NCBI GenBank assembly: GCA_050288425.1
Contig: JBNKDU010000096.1
Coordinates: 1-64,000, forward strand
Length of the DNA: 64,000 bases
From: JARRKU01 sp050288425
GTDB taxonomy: Bacteria; Desulfobacterota; Desulfobacteria; Desulfobacterales; Desulfosarcinaceae
Reading direction: 5' to 3'
The stretch's first letter is position 1. The number at the start of each line of letters is the position of its first letter. The translations under genes and the position numbers were made by a program. The notes beneath the pieces are model-generated. The model made no database searches. It had not been told where the DNA came from and saw only the letters and a list, made by a program, of their open reading frames with translations. This document shows, in pieces, positions 42,879-51,730 of this stretch.

Positions 42879-44540
42879 CTACATCTTCTCGGGGGCGGTC
42901 ACCCCGAGCAGGTCCAGGCCATTGCGGATCACCGTCTGCACGGCTTTCACCAGGCAGAGCCGGGCTTCGGCCAGCTCGGCTTCCTCTACGAGCACGCGGT
43001 GTTTGTTGTAGTAGGAGTGAAACAGCGACGCCAGGTTCATCAGATAATAGGTCACCCGATGGGGCGCCAGTGATTCGGCACTGGCGCTCACGACGTCGGG
43101 ATAGCGCCCCAGGGCCTTGATCAACTGGATTTCTTCGGTTTCCACGAGGCGTCTTTCAAAGGCGTCCATCCAGGTCGTCCGGGGGTGACCCTCATCGGTC
43201 GCCTTGCGCAAAATACTGGCGATCCGCGCATGGACGTATTGGACATAGTAAACCGGATTGTCGTTGCTCTTCTGTTTGGCCACCTCCAGGTCGAAATCCA
43301 GGGGACTTTCGTAATCCCGGGTCAGGAAGATAAAGCGGGCGGCATCGCTGCCCACTTCCTCCACCACATCCTGGAGGGTCACGAATTCACCGGACCGGGT
43401 GGACATGGCCACGGGTTGGCCCCCACGCAGCAAGTTGACCAGTTGCACCAGGATGACTTCGAACTGGTCCCGCTGCCGACCGCCGGCCTCCACCGCCGCG
43501 GTCATGCGTGCAATGTATCCATGGTGGTCGGCGCCCCACACATCGATGACTTTGTCGAAGCCCCGCCGGTACTTGTTGCGGTGGTAGGCGATGTCCGAGG
43601 CGAAATAGGTGGTTTGGCCGTTCTGGCGCACCACCACGCGGTCCTTCTCATCCCCGAACCGGCTGCTCTGGAACCACCAGGCCCCTTCCCGCTGGTACAC
43701 CAGCCCCCGGGCCTTGAGCTCCTCCAGGGCCTGGTCCACTTCGTTGCGATCATACAGTCCCTGCTCGCTGAACCAGGCATCGTATCCGATCCCGAACTTC
43801 TCCAGGTCGCTGCGGATGCCGTTGACGATGGTCCCGGCGGCAAACCGGGCGCAATGGGCCACGGCGGCATCCTCGTCATCGAACAGGGCCTCGCCCCGAT
43901 CGTCGATAACGGCACGGGCGAGGTCCCGGATGTAATCCCCTTGATAACACTCATCGGGAAAATCGACGGTCGCTCCCAGCTGCTCCCTGGCACGCAGGCA
44001 GACCGACCGGCCGAGGGTTTGAATCTGGCGCCCGGAATCATTGATATAGTATTCCCGCTGGACATCGTACCCGCAGAAGGCCAGAATCCTGGCCACGCTG
44101 TCCCCCACGGCCGCTCCGCGACCGTGGCCCACGTGCAGCGGACCGGTGGGGTTGGCGCTGACGAACTCCACTTGAATCTTCTTTCCCCGTCCGAAATCGG
44201 AAGCGCCATAGGTTCCGCCCGCCGCCAGCACCCGGCCCACGAAGGGCGCCCAGGCCTGGGGTTTGATAAAGAAATTGATAAATCCCGGTCCGGCAATTTC
44301 CACCCGCGACAAGATCGCGTCCCGGTCCTCCAGGTGATCGATGACGGCCTGGGCGACTTTCCGGGGCGCCATCTTCTGGATTCTGGCCGACAGCATGGCG
44401 AAGTTGGTGGCAAAGTCGCCGTGGGTTTCTATTTTGGGCTCCTCGACTTCGACATCCGGAAACGCGGCATGGGTCAGGGCGCCGGAAGCAAGGGCTTTGT
44501 GCGCAGCGGCTGCAATCAGTGCGGATATCTGGTTCTTCAT
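42879..44540 (-). CDS. argS: Arginyl-tRNA synthetase
   Basis: A 553-residue class I synthetase. Residues 1-90 form the Add-1 tRNA-binding domain. VSANPTGPLHVGHGRGAAVGD carries the HIGH motif. PVAMSTRSGEFVTL is the KMSKS equivalent and the first lysine is replaced by alanine, as in some ArgRS. The DALR anticodon-binding domain occupies the C-terminal third (DVVSASAESLAPHRVTYYL). The start is the ATG at 44540. A spaced AGAGGAA lies about 15 bases upstream. Confidence 0.96.
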   Translation of the reverse strand: MKNQISALIAAAAHKALASGALTHAAFPDVEVEEPKIETHGDFATNFAMLSARIQKMAPRKVAQAVIDHLEDRDAILSRVEIAGPGFINFFIKPQAWAPFVGRVLAAGGTYGASDFGRGKKIQVEFVSANPTGPLHVGHGRGAAVGDSVARILAFCGYDVQREYYINDSGRQIQTLGRSVCLRAREQLGATVDFPDECYQGDYIRDLARAVIDDRGEALFDDEDAAVAHCARFAAGTIVNGIRSDLEKFGIGYDAWFSEQGLYDRNEVDQALEELKARGLVYQREGAWWFQSSRFGDEKDRVVVRQNGQTTYFASDIAYHRNKYRRGFDKVIDVWGADHHGYIARMTAAVEAGGRQRDQFEVILVQLVNLLRGGQPVAMSTRSGEFVTLQDVVEEVGSDAARFIFLTRDYESPLDFDLEVAKQKSNDNPVYYVQYVHARIASILRKATDEGHPRTTWMDAFERRLVETEEIQLIKALGRYPDVVSASAESLAPHRVTYYLMNLASLFHSYYNKHRVLVEEAELAEARLCLVKAVQTVIRNGLDLLGVTAPEKM

Positions 44541-44945
44541 GGGTGGTTTGGCCGTTCCTCTTCTGGTGTGGATACTCCGGCGAATGGGTCAACGCGGCCG
44601 GCGCGGTCTGCACGGGGTCGCCTCCGTCGGATAAGCTGGAGGTTAATAAGAACTTTTCACATTCAAGTCAAGCCGGGCCGACCGGGGGTTCTGGGCAGTG
44701 GCATGTATCCGAGCGGAGAAGCCGGCGCAACGGGCAGGAGGTCGTTCATCAGTCTTGCCGAATTGGTTTTGACATTCGCCTCCATTTCCATTAAAAAAAG
44801 TCGATTTCAGGCTGCGGCCTGTTCCGCGATAAACCCCATTACCATCAAATCCATCATACCCTTCAAATTGGCGGACGCTTGCGCAACCCCCCGCCGGACA
44901 GCGGCGGTGCATTGCGGTCACGTCCGCAAGGGAGGAACCCGATCG
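44541..44945. other. Intergenic region between argS and the nickel transporter
   Basis: About 405 bases with divergent promoters expected and no credible gene. Two GGGCAG strings (about 44693-44698 and 44731-44736) lie 32 bases apart with GC-rich, pairable sequence between them, which slightly recalls a metal-sensing riboswitch; I cannot draw a convincing fold. The 50 bases before the ATG at 44946 contain GGGAGGAA. Confidence 0.4.
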
Positions 44946-45725
44946 ATGGCGAAACCATATCTGGGCCTGGTGTTGGCGGCAATGATCCTGTGGGGCGCCC
45001 AAACGGCGGAAGCCCACTTCGGAATGGTGATCCCCTCGGATCCCATGGTGATGCAGACGGATTCCCGCACCGTGCAGGTAACCTTCAGCTTTTCCCACCC
45101 CATGGAGGTGATCGGCATGAACCTGGCGCTGCCTGCCAGGGCCGGCGTTGTGATCGGCGGCAGGGACATCGACCTGCGGGACAAGCTTCAGCCGACAAAG
45201 GTCATGGGGCACACGGCCTGGCGGCTGGACCATGCGATCCGGCGTCCGGGGATCTATACCTTTTATATGGAGCCCACGCCTTACTGGGAACCGGCCGAAG
45301 ATCTCTTCATCATCCACTACACCAAAACCGTGGTGGCCGCCTTCGGGGACGATGAGGGCTGGGATGCGGAAATCGGGCTGAAAACCGAAATCGTGCCGCT
45401 GTGCAAGCCCTTCGGACTCTATGCCGGCAACGTGTTTCAGGGAGTGGTCAAGCTCGATGGCAAGCCGGTGCCCCACTCGGTGGTGGAGGTCGAATATTAC
45501 AACCAGGATGGCAAGACCCGGGCCCCTACCGATTACATGGTGACCCAGACCGTCAAGGCCGACGGCGCCGGTCTCTTTACCTATTCCGTTCCCGCGGCCG
45601 GATGGTGGGGATTCGCCGCCTTGAATGCATCGGACCGGACCATCGACCACGAGGGCGAGGACAAGGAGGTGGAGTTGGGGGCTGTGATCTGGGTGCAATT
45701 TCTTCCCTGGCCCGCAAACCGATAG
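44946..45725 (+). CDS. DUF4198 / NikK-type periplasmic component of a nickel ECF transporter
   Basis: A 259-residue exported protein; signal peptide to about residue 23 (TAEA, then HFGMVIPS). The first mature residue is His, a feature of the NikK/DUF4198 family whose N-terminal His and following positions may bind metal. The rest is beta-rich, with a carboxypeptidase-regulatory-like C-terminal part (GVVKLDGKPVPHSVVEVEYYNQDGK). It precedes NikM, NikL and NikQ, the order seen in nickel/cobalt energy-coupling-factor transporters. The longer frame reaching upstream overlaps argS antisense and is ignored. Confidence 0.82.
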   Translation: MAKPYLGLVLAAMILWGAQTAEAHFGMVIPSDPMVMQTDSRTVQVTFSFSHPMEVIGMNLALPARAGVVIGGRDIDLRDKLQPTKVMGHTAWRLDHAIRRPGIYTFYMEPTPYWEPAEDLFIIHYTKTVVAAFGDDEGWDAEIGLKTEIVPLCKPFGLYAGNVFQGVVKLDGKPVPHSVVEVEYYNQDGKTRAPTDYMVTQTVKADGAGLFTYSVPAAGWWGFAALNASDRTIDHEGEDKEVELGAVIWVQFLPWPANR

Positions 45726-45805
45726 ACTCACAACGGCGCTTTGACATCATGGCCCGCCTGGGGTAACCATGGTGCCTCGGCAAGCCATCCACCATTGGAA
45801 ACGCG

Positions 45806-46441
45806 ATGCACATCTCCGAAGGTTATCTTTCCGGCCCGGTACTGATCACCGGCGCTGCTTTGTCCGCGGCCGGCACGGCCGTGGGACTGAAGCGACTGGA
45901 CTACGACCGGATCGCCCAGGCCGGAATCCTGGCCTCCGCCTTCTTCGTGGCCTCGCTGGTCCATGTACCCATCGGTCCGGCCAATGTGCACCTGATCATG
46001 AACGGCATCGTCGGACTGCTGCTGGGTTGGGGCGCTTTCCCGGTGATTTTGACCGCCCTGACGCTGCAGGCCATCTTCTTCCAATTCGGCGGGATCACCA
46101 CTCTGGGAATCAATACCATGATCATGGCCGCGCCGGCGGTGACCATGCATTTCGCGTGCGGCCGCTGGATTCGCCTGGCGGGCTGGAAGGGCAAGGCGGC
46201 CGCATTCTGTTGTGGCGCCGGGGCCATCATTCTGGCCGCACTGCTCATGGCGGCCAGCCTGATTTACACCGATGAAGGATTCCTGGTGGTGGCGGGCGTG
46301 GCGATGGCCGCCCATTTACCGGTCATGGTCATCGAAGGCATCGTCACCGCCATCTGTGTGTCGTTTCTGCTCAAAGTCAAACCGGAGCTGCTGCCGGGAC
46401 GCCCGTTCGATCAAACCCAAGTGAAAGGGACCCAGCGATGA
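45806..46441 (+). CDS. CbiM/NikM substrate-binding membrane protein
   Basis: A 211-residue integral membrane S component. It begins MHISEGY, the N-terminal metal loop that CbiM/NikM inserts to bind Ni or Co. Six to seven hydrophobic helices follow. HVPIGPANVHLIMNGIVGLLLG is a strong family motif. Nickel rather than cobalt is suggested by the NikK and NikL partners and by hypAB in the window; this is inference. The stop overlaps nikL by four bases. Confidence 0.88.
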   Translation: MHISEGYLSGPVLITGAALSAAGTAVGLKRLDYDRIAQAGILASAFFVASLVHVPIGPANVHLIMNGIVGLLLGWGAFPVILTALTLQAIFFQFGGITTLGINTMIMAAPAVTMHFACGRWIRLAGWKGKAAAFCCGAGAIILAALLMAASLIYTDEGFLVVAGVAMAAHLPVMVIEGIVTAICVSFLLKVKPELLPGRPFDQTQVKGTQR

Positions 46442-47028
46442 AACCTGTTCTGGTCATCCTCCTCGTGGGAGCATTATCGATTTTCCCGGGTGCGGCATAT
46501 GCGCACAAGGTGACCGTTTTCGCATGGGTCGAAGAAGGAACGGTCCATACCGAGTCAAAATTCAGCGGCGGCAAACGCGTCAAGGAAGGCCGGATCGAAG
46601 CCGTGGATCAAGAGGGCCGGACCGTGGCGGAGGGCATCACCGACCGGGAAGGCCGGTTCAGTTTTCCGGTGCCTGCAGGAGCCCGAACCCTCACCGTCAT
46701 CCTGACCGCGGGCATGGGCCACGGCAACCGGTGGACGGTGTCGGCCGAGGAGCTGGGCTTCAAATCCCCGGCGTCCACGGACCCGCCCGCCCCTGCCGCC
46801 GTCGATGCAACCGCCCAGGGAACGGCGACCCCTCTGGATGCCGAAGCCATCGAACATATGGTCGAACGCGGCCTGGAAAAGCAGTTGGCCCCCCTGCGTG
46901 CTCAGCTGGCCGATCCGGCCTGGGGACTGCGGGACATCATGGGCGGCCTGGGGTATATCCTGGGATTGGTGGGCCTGGCCGCTTATCTGAACCAGCGCAA
47001 CCGGAAAAACGATTCAGGGGCACAATAG
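46438..47028 (+). CDS. NikL-like auxiliary component
   Basis: A 196-residue protein. A signal peptide ends near AYA, giving a mature His-Lys start. A short beta domain (VTVFAWVEEGTVHTESKFSGG, with GRFSFPVPAG) precedes an Ala/Pro linker, then a coiled stretch and one C-terminal helix (GGLGYILGLVGLAAYLNQ). This matches NikL of nickel ECF transporters, and the ATGA overlap with nikM supports it. Confidence 0.8.
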   Translation: MKPVLVILLVGALSIFPGAAYAHKVTVFAWVEEGTVHTESKFSGGKRVKEGRIEAVDQEGRTVAEGITDREGRFSFPVPAGARTLTVILTAGMGHGNRWTVSAEELGFKSPASTDPPAPAAVDATAQGTATPLDAEAIEHMVERGLEKQLAPLRAQLADPAWGLRDIMGGLGYILGLVGLAAYLNQRNRKNDSGAQ

Positions 47029-47046
47029 GACCGCCCACGGGGAACC

Positions 47047-47799
47047 ATGATTCAGGAACCATTCGCCCAGGGAACGACGCCCATCCACGGAACTTCTCCA
47101 GGGGTGCGGATCGTCCTGGCCACGGTCTTTTCATTTACGGTGGCCTTGATGCACCGGCCCGGCGCCTTGGGGGCGGCCCTGATCGCCTCCGCCGTTCTGG
47201 TGGCCCTGGCCAGGCTGCCGGCGAAGCCGCTGTTCAAGCGCCTGGGGGCGGCCGGGGCCCTGCTGGCCCTTGTCTGGATCCTGGTGCCCCTGACCCAGGG
47301 AGGCGAACCCCTGGTCCGCCTGGGGGTCTTGACCATCGGTCGGTCCGGCGTGGCCCTCTGCCTGCAGATCACGCTGAAAACCCTCACCATTTTGCTGGTA
47401 TTCATGGCCCTGGTGGCCACCATGCCCATCGCCACCCTGGGCCATACCCTCAATCGGCTGCGCGTGCCGGCCAAACTGGTCCAGCTGCTTCTGCTGGCCT
47501 ACCGCTACATCTTCGTCATCGAACAGGAGTACCAGCGTCTCTTTCGCGCGGCCAAGATGCGCAACTTCCGGCCGCGCAGCAATCTGCACACCTATCGTAC
47601 CTATGCCTATCTGGTGGGCATGCTCTTCGTACGCGCCTCGGAACGCGCCGAACGGGTTCACCGCGCCATGATCTGCCGGGGCTTCCACGGCCGTTTCCAC
47701 TCTCTGGCCGAGTATCCGGCGACGCCCTGGAACGGCGGTTTGGCCGCAGCCATGGGCCTGCTCACCTTATTGTTGATCGGATTGGAGTTGAGGGGATAG
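47047..47799 (+). CDS. CbiQ/NikQ transmembrane T component
   Basis: A 250-residue integral membrane protein. LPAKPLFKRLGAAGALLALVWILV is part of the hydrophobic core. The coupling helices that contact the ATPases show AAKMRNFRPRSNLHTYRTYAYLVGML followed by RASERAERVHRAMICRGF, including the Ala-Arg-Gly-like motifs. The ATPase gene (nikO/cbiO) expected next is missing; the following gene is on the opposite strand. Confidence 0.88.
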   Translation: MIQEPFAQGTTPIHGTSPGVRIVLATVFSFTVALMHRPGALGAALIASAVLVALARLPAKPLFKRLGAAGALLALVWILVPLTQGGEPLVRLGVLTIGRSGVALCLQITLKTLTILLVFMALVATMPIATLGHTLNRLRVPAKLVQLLLLAYRYIFVIEQEYQRLFRAAKMRNFRPRSNLHTYRTYAYLVGMLFVRASERAERVHRAMICRGFHGRFHSLAEYPATPWNGGLAAAMGLLTLLLIGLELRG

Positions 47800-47845
47800 A
47801 AGGGACCGGGGCCTTCCGGGCGGACCGATATACGGCATGGATGTA

Positions 47846-48337
47846 TCAGCGCATCAAGCGGGAAATCAGATACAATTCCCAAAGGACCACAGAGCCGAAA
47901 CAGCCGGCAAATAAATTCATCAACGCCCGGAACTGGATGTTCAGGCGCCGGATGAACACATAATGCAGCAGAACCACGATTATGACAGCGAAGGACGTGG
48001 ACAGATATTTTGCCAACATGAAGGTCGTGGGACCTAATCGAAGGTAGTAGGCCATGATGGGATTGACTTCCCGGGCACCACAGTCGACGAGCCAGAGAGT
48101 CAAAAGCGCATCGGCCACGCTGAGTAACAATACCAGGACGAGCGCATAGAAGAGTCGGGGGCTGTAGTGATCCAACAGGAGCAGGCGGCGGCGGTCCGAT
48201 TGGCGCCGCAACCGCCTCCGGTGGCCGGTCTTGAGCAGCCAGAGGAGATCGCCCCACCGCCCGGCACGCCGGTCCACACCGGAACGGCGCTCCTTCAATA
48301 TGCCGGGAGGCATTTTATCGGGTATCGTAGTGCGCAT
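47846..48337 (-). CDS. DUF5658-type membrane protein
   Basis: About 163 residues. A basic cytoplasmic N-terminus (RRSGVDRRAGR, RRRLRRQSDRRR) precedes three hydrophobic helices: YALVLVLLLSVADALLTLWLV, FMLAKYLSTSFAVIIVVLLHYVF and LFAGCFGSVVLWELYLI. The DALLTLWLVDCGAREVNPIM string resembles DUF5658. Function unknown. The start is taken as ATG at 48337; a further in-frame start exists at 48376. Convergent with nikQ. Confidence 0.7.
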   Translation of the reverse strand: MRTTIPDKMPPGILKERRSGVDRRAGRWGDLLWLLKTGHRRRLRRQSDRRRLLLLDHYSPRLFYALVLVLLLSVADALLTLWLVDCGAREVNPIMAYYLRLGPTTFMLAKYLSTSFAVIIVVLLHYVFIRRLNIQFRALMNLFAGCFGSVVLWELYLISRLMR

Positions 48338-48568
48338 CGCAACCAAAGCCTCTGCCGGAGGATCGGGCTCCGGCAATTTTTCATCATCGGAATATAACTA
48401 TTATACAAAGCGCATGCCATCATCCCCACTCTTAATTATTTATGTTCTATATCAATTGGTTACCATCCACACGGCCCGATGGGGCACCAGCGCCGGGGGA
48501 ATTGTTCACCCAATAAATGAGTAAAAAGGTTCATACCGGGCGTAAATATTAGGTCGCAGAAAACACAA

Positions 48569-48596
48569 AGGGATTACGATGGAAATCGTAATCCCT
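48569..48596 (-). terminator. Terminator after tRNA-Val
   Basis: AGGGATTACGAT and ATCGTAATCCCT form a perfect 12-pair stem with a four-base loop. On the minus strand it is followed by TTGTGTTTTC. It lies 9 bases after the tRNA CCA end. Confidence 0.88.
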
Positions 48597-48604
48597 CTGA
48601 GATC

Positions 48605-48679
48605 TGGTAGGCGCGATTGGATTTGAACCAACGACCTCTTCCGTGTCAGGGAAGCGCTCTCCCCCTGAGCTACGCGCCT
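48605..48679 (-). tRNA. tRNA-Val (anticodon GAC)
   Basis: Complementary-strand cloverleaf: acceptor AGGCGCG pairs with CGCGCCT; D arm with GCTC and GAGC; anticodon stem CTTCC/GGAAG encloses CTGACAC, anticodon GAC (reads GUC and GUU). T arm is TTGG-TTCAAAT-CCAA-like. CCA is encoded. It has its own promoter and terminator. Confidence 0.96.
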
Positions 48680-48692
48680 GAAGTGTGGTGCC

Positions 48693-48721
48693 TTGTTAGC
48701 ACCGGGGCAGGGGTCTGTCAA
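48693..48721 (-). promoter_or_regulatory. Candidate sigma-70 promoter for tRNA-Val
   Basis: On the minus strand a perfect TTGACA (48721-48716) is followed after 17 bases by TAACAA (48698-48693). Transcription would start about 5-8 bases further on, shortly before the tRNA 5' end. Confidence 0.55.
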
Positions 48722-48756
48722 GGCCAAAGCTACGACATTACAGGGCAATTGCCGTC

Positions 48757-49335
48757 CTAGCGATTGCGGCTGCCGTTGGGTTCCTGCAAAATGCTCATGC
48801 CGATGTAGATGTAGTGCAGTCCGGAAAGAATGGTAAATCCGGCGGTGCACCACATGATCGTCGGATGCAGCCAGGCCAGTTTCAATTGACGGGGATCGTA
48901 GAGCGATACCAGGACCATGATGATCTGGGCGGTGGTGGTGCATTTACTCACCAAGGTCGGCTTGACCGTGTATTTCTTCTCGGTGAGGGTCAGTATGGCC
49001 AGACCCAGAACGATGAATACGTCCCGGCTGATGACGACCACCGTAATCCACGGTGGCAGGACGTCCAGCACGGCCAGGGCGATGAAGGCCGAGGAGAGCA
49101 GCAATTTATCCGCGGCCGGATCGAGGTAGGCCCCCAACACGGTACGCTGATTCATGTAGCGGGCGATGAGTCCGTCCAGGCCGTCGCTCAGACCGGCGGC
49201 GGCGAATACCAGCAAGGCGTAAGAAAACATGTCCCGGAGCAATAAGATCACGAACAGCGGCGTCAGCAATATCCGGAGCAGGGTCAGGATGTTGGGAATG
49301 CTGAAGGTGGTGGTGTGTCGTTGCAATGGAACCAT
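48757..49335 (-). CDS. pgsA: CDP-diacylglycerol-glycerol-3-phosphate 3-phosphatidyltransferase
   Basis: A 192-residue inner-membrane CDP-alcohol phosphatidyltransferase that makes phosphatidylglycerophosphate. SDGLDGLIARYMNQRTVLGAYLDPAADK carries the full D-x2-D-G-x2-A-R...G-x3-D-x3-D signature. About five hydrophobic helices. The family assignment to PgsA rather than another CDP-alcohol transferase rests on length and closest resemblance (IPNILTLLRILLTP start). Confidence 0.88.
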   Translation of the reverse strand: MVPLQRHTTTFSIPNILTLLRILLTPLFVILLLRDMFSYALLVFAAAGLSDGLDGLIARYMNQRTVLGAYLDPAADKLLLSSAFIALAVLDVLPPWITVVVISRDVFIVLGLAILTLTEKKYTVKPTLVSKCTTTAQIIMVLVSLYDPRQLKLAWLHPTIMWCTAGFTILSGLHYIYIGMSILQEPNGSRNR

Positions 49336-49453
49336 CGTCTCTCTCGAATAATGGAGATGCAGCGAGTCGAAATCGCTATTCCCGTCGCCTAAGCCGACCC
49401 GTGACCGTGAACCCCGGGCAAAGCGGATTCCGGCGTCCGTCGGTGCGTCGGGG

Positions 49454-50644
49454 CTAGCGCGGGATCAGTTGCACCTCGATCATATTGCCTTGGGGCTCGC
49501 TGATGTTCAGTCCGAAAGTCTCGAAACTCTGGCGCAGCAAGGCATCGGCCAGGGCGCGGGCGTTGCCTTGATAATTCACCAGCAGGACGGCCTGGTCGTG
49601 CTGCATCTCTTTTCGCTGCACGGAGTCCACGCCGGACATGGAGCTTAAGGCGCCGCGGAACTTGACGAAACTGGCCACGTTACCGCTGATGCCCGCCACC
49701 CGGATCTCCACGGCCGATGCCGTATCCGCGGCGTCAAACCATGCCCGGGCGACCTCGGTCGCCAGGTCTTCGGCGGCCGATGCGGCGGCTTTGCCCAGAG
49801 CCTCTGCGCTGCCCGCATCGGGATTGTCTGCGCTGGCCAGGGCGTACTGAAAGGCCTGGCCCATCTCCTGGCCGCTGGATACGGCATAGGCCCGGGCCGA
49901 AATGGTCCCCCGAAAGGATTGCAGCGTCGCCCCCATGGTGTTGGGCGCCGCTTCGGCCACGGCCTGGGCGACGATGACCACGTCGGCGCCGGTCTTTCGT
50001 CCGAGTTGGACGGCGCCGGCGACTCCCAGCTCCAGGGGCAGCCCACCATCGGCCACCGCTTCCGGGCGGACCTGGCCGAATCCTTTGGCGGCCAGGCCCT
50101 TCTGCAGGGCATCGGCGGCGGGACCGGAGACCCAGACGCCGTGTCCGCCCCACCAATACTGAAATTCGGCAGCGCCGGCCGCCTTCTCGGCAATGCAGTA
50201 AAGCACTTGCGGGTAAGGCCGGCGGCCCAGATGAATGCCGGCTTTTTTCAGCCCGCGCTTCAGCATCTCCACGGAAACATTGACCTTCACCATCACCCGA
50301 TACTGCTTGGCACCGATGGATTCGGTGAGCATCTCGTAATTGAGGATGTAGGGATCGGGGTTGGCCAGAATGGAATCGCTCAGCACCTGAAAATGGCCCA
50401 CCGCCACCTTGTCCGGAACCAGATCCAATAGGACGCGGGTGATGGCGGCCACCAGGCCGTCGGCGATGGCGGCTTCCCGGCTGGCCGACGTGTCGGCGCC
50501 CTGAATGAGGCTGCCGCCAACCGCATGGACCGTGACGACCCGCTGGTCACCGGCGTCGGCTGCCCCGGAAACAGGGATGAAGCAAAGGGAGATGATCGTA
50601 AGGGCGGCCCACAGGGCTGGTCTCCGAATGATCCGGCATTGCAT
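49454..50644 (-). CDS. Exported protein with LPP20/FlgT-like N-terminal part, unknown function
   Basis: A 396-residue exported protein; signal peptide cleaved near SGAADA. ASREAAIADGLVAAITRVLLDL and YRVMVKVNVSVEMLKRGL resemble the flagellar-assembly-T/LPP20-type region that recurs in envelope proteins. The C-terminal half holds a further two similar alpha/beta repeats (DVVIVAQAVAEAAPN). AAGGAGG lies just before the ATG at 50644. No partner is evident; pgsA lies downstream and the polyprenyl synthase upstream. Confidence 0.65.
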   Translation of the reverse strand: MQCRIIRRPALWAALTIISLCFIPVSGAADAGDQRVVTVHAVGGSLIQGADTSASREAAIADGLVAAITRVLLDLVPDKVAVGHFQVLSDSILANPDPYILNYEMLTESIGAKQYRVMVKVNVSVEMLKRGLKKAGIHLGRRPYPQVLYCIAEKAAGAAEFQYWWGGHGVWVSGPAADALQKGLAAKGFGQVRPEAVADGGLPLELGVAGAVQLGRKTGADVVIVAQAVAEAAPNTMGATLQSFRGTISARAYAVSSGQEMGQAFQYALASADNPDAGSAEALGKAAASAAEDLATEVARAWFDAADTASAVEIRVAGISGNVASFVKFRGALSSMSGVDSVQRKEMQHDQAVLLVNYQGNARALADALLRQSFETFGLNISEPQGNMIEVQLIPR

Positions 50645-50734
50645 GGAATTCCTCCTTATCATGGAAGCCAATATAGCATGGATGGGTCCGATGATCGACG
50701 GATTCGTCGGTATTGACGACCGGTGGGGGCAACC

Positions 50735-51715
50735 TCACACCGAGCGGACCAGCGCATATTGAGCGATATCGGTGAGAAGATTGCGGGTCCCGTTCCCATC
50801 GAACCGATTCAGGGCGCCGATGGCGGCGGCCACATGGTCCCGGGCGCATTGTCGCGTGTAGTCGATGCCGCCGCAGCTTTTCAGCAAGTCGATCAGCCGT
50901 TGGAATTGAGCCGGCGTGAAGGAGCGCGCCTCCAGCATAGCGATCAGCCATCGGCGGTCCTCCCGGCTGATCCGGTCGAGGGCATAAATTACCGGCAGGG
51001 TGAGTTTGCCTTCCCGCAGGTCCGCGCCCACCTGCTTTCCCAGGACGTTGGAATCGAGGGTGTAATCCAGCAGATCGTCGGCCATTTGGAAGGCCATGCC
51101 CAGATGATGGCCGTAATCGCCGAGCGCCTGCACCTGCCGCGGCTCGGCCCGGCTGATGAGGGCGCCGGTGCGACAGGCGCCCTGAAAGAGCACCGCGGTC
51201 TTGCAACGGATGACTTCCCGGTATTGGGATTCATCCAGGGTCGTATCGCCGATGCGGGCCAGTTGTTCGATTTCTCCCTGGGACATCTGTTCGGTGATGG
51301 CCGCGATGGTTCGAATTACCTCCGGCGATCCGGTATCGGCCGCCAGGGAGAGGGCCCTCGCCAGCAGAAAATCGCCGGTGAGCACGGCCTTGGGCGGATC
51401 CCATTGGTGGTGGGCCGCGGGTGCGCCGCGGCGAATGGCACCGCCGTCCACCACATCATCGTGGAGCAGGGTGGCGGCGTGCAGGTACTCGAAGATCACG
51501 GCGTATTTCGCCGGTCCATCGCCGGTGTATTTGCACAGCCGCGCGGCCAGCATCATCAACAGGGGGCGCAGACGTTTGCCGCCGGCAAACAGGATGTGGC
51601 CGGCAATCCGGCCCACCAGTTCGAAGTGGGGTTTCAGATGATCGGCCAGCGCGTCCTCGATAAGAGCCAGGTCCGTTTCCACCGCCGTTAGAATCTTTTG
51701 TTTCAGATCGTTCAT
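50735..51715 (-). CDS. Polyprenyl diphosphate synthase (IspB-like)
   Basis: A 326-residue all-helical trans-prenyl transferase. The first Asp-rich motif is LLHDDVVDGG (region after GGKRLRPLL), and the second FQMADDLLDYTLD. The length and sequence fit octaprenyl/heptaprenyl synthases that make the side chain of menaquinone. It starts 15 bases after rimO. Confidence 0.93.
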   Translation of the reverse strand: MNDLKQKILTAVETDLALIEDALADHLKPHFELVGRIAGHILFAGGKRLRPLLMMLAARLCKYTGDGPAKYAVIFEYLHAATLLHDDVVDGGAIRRGAPAAHHQWDPPKAVLTGDFLLARALSLAADTGSPEVIRTIAAITEQMSQGEIEQLARIGDTTLDESQYREVIRCKTAVLFQGACRTGALISRAEPRQVQALGDYGHHLGMAFQMADDLLDYTLDSNVLGKQVGADLREGKLTLPVIYALDRISREDRRWLIAMLEARSFTPAQFQRLIDLLKSCGGIDYTRQCARDHVAAAIGALNRFDGNGTRNLLTDIAQYALVRSV

Positions 51716-51730
51716 GGAGGCTTCTTCACA

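Noticed and set aside
43185..44945. Long plus-strand open frame antisense to argS that runs in frame into the NikK-type gene
   Set aside because: It is a GC-driven shadow of argS. The NikK signal peptide and ribosome binding site place the true start at 44946.
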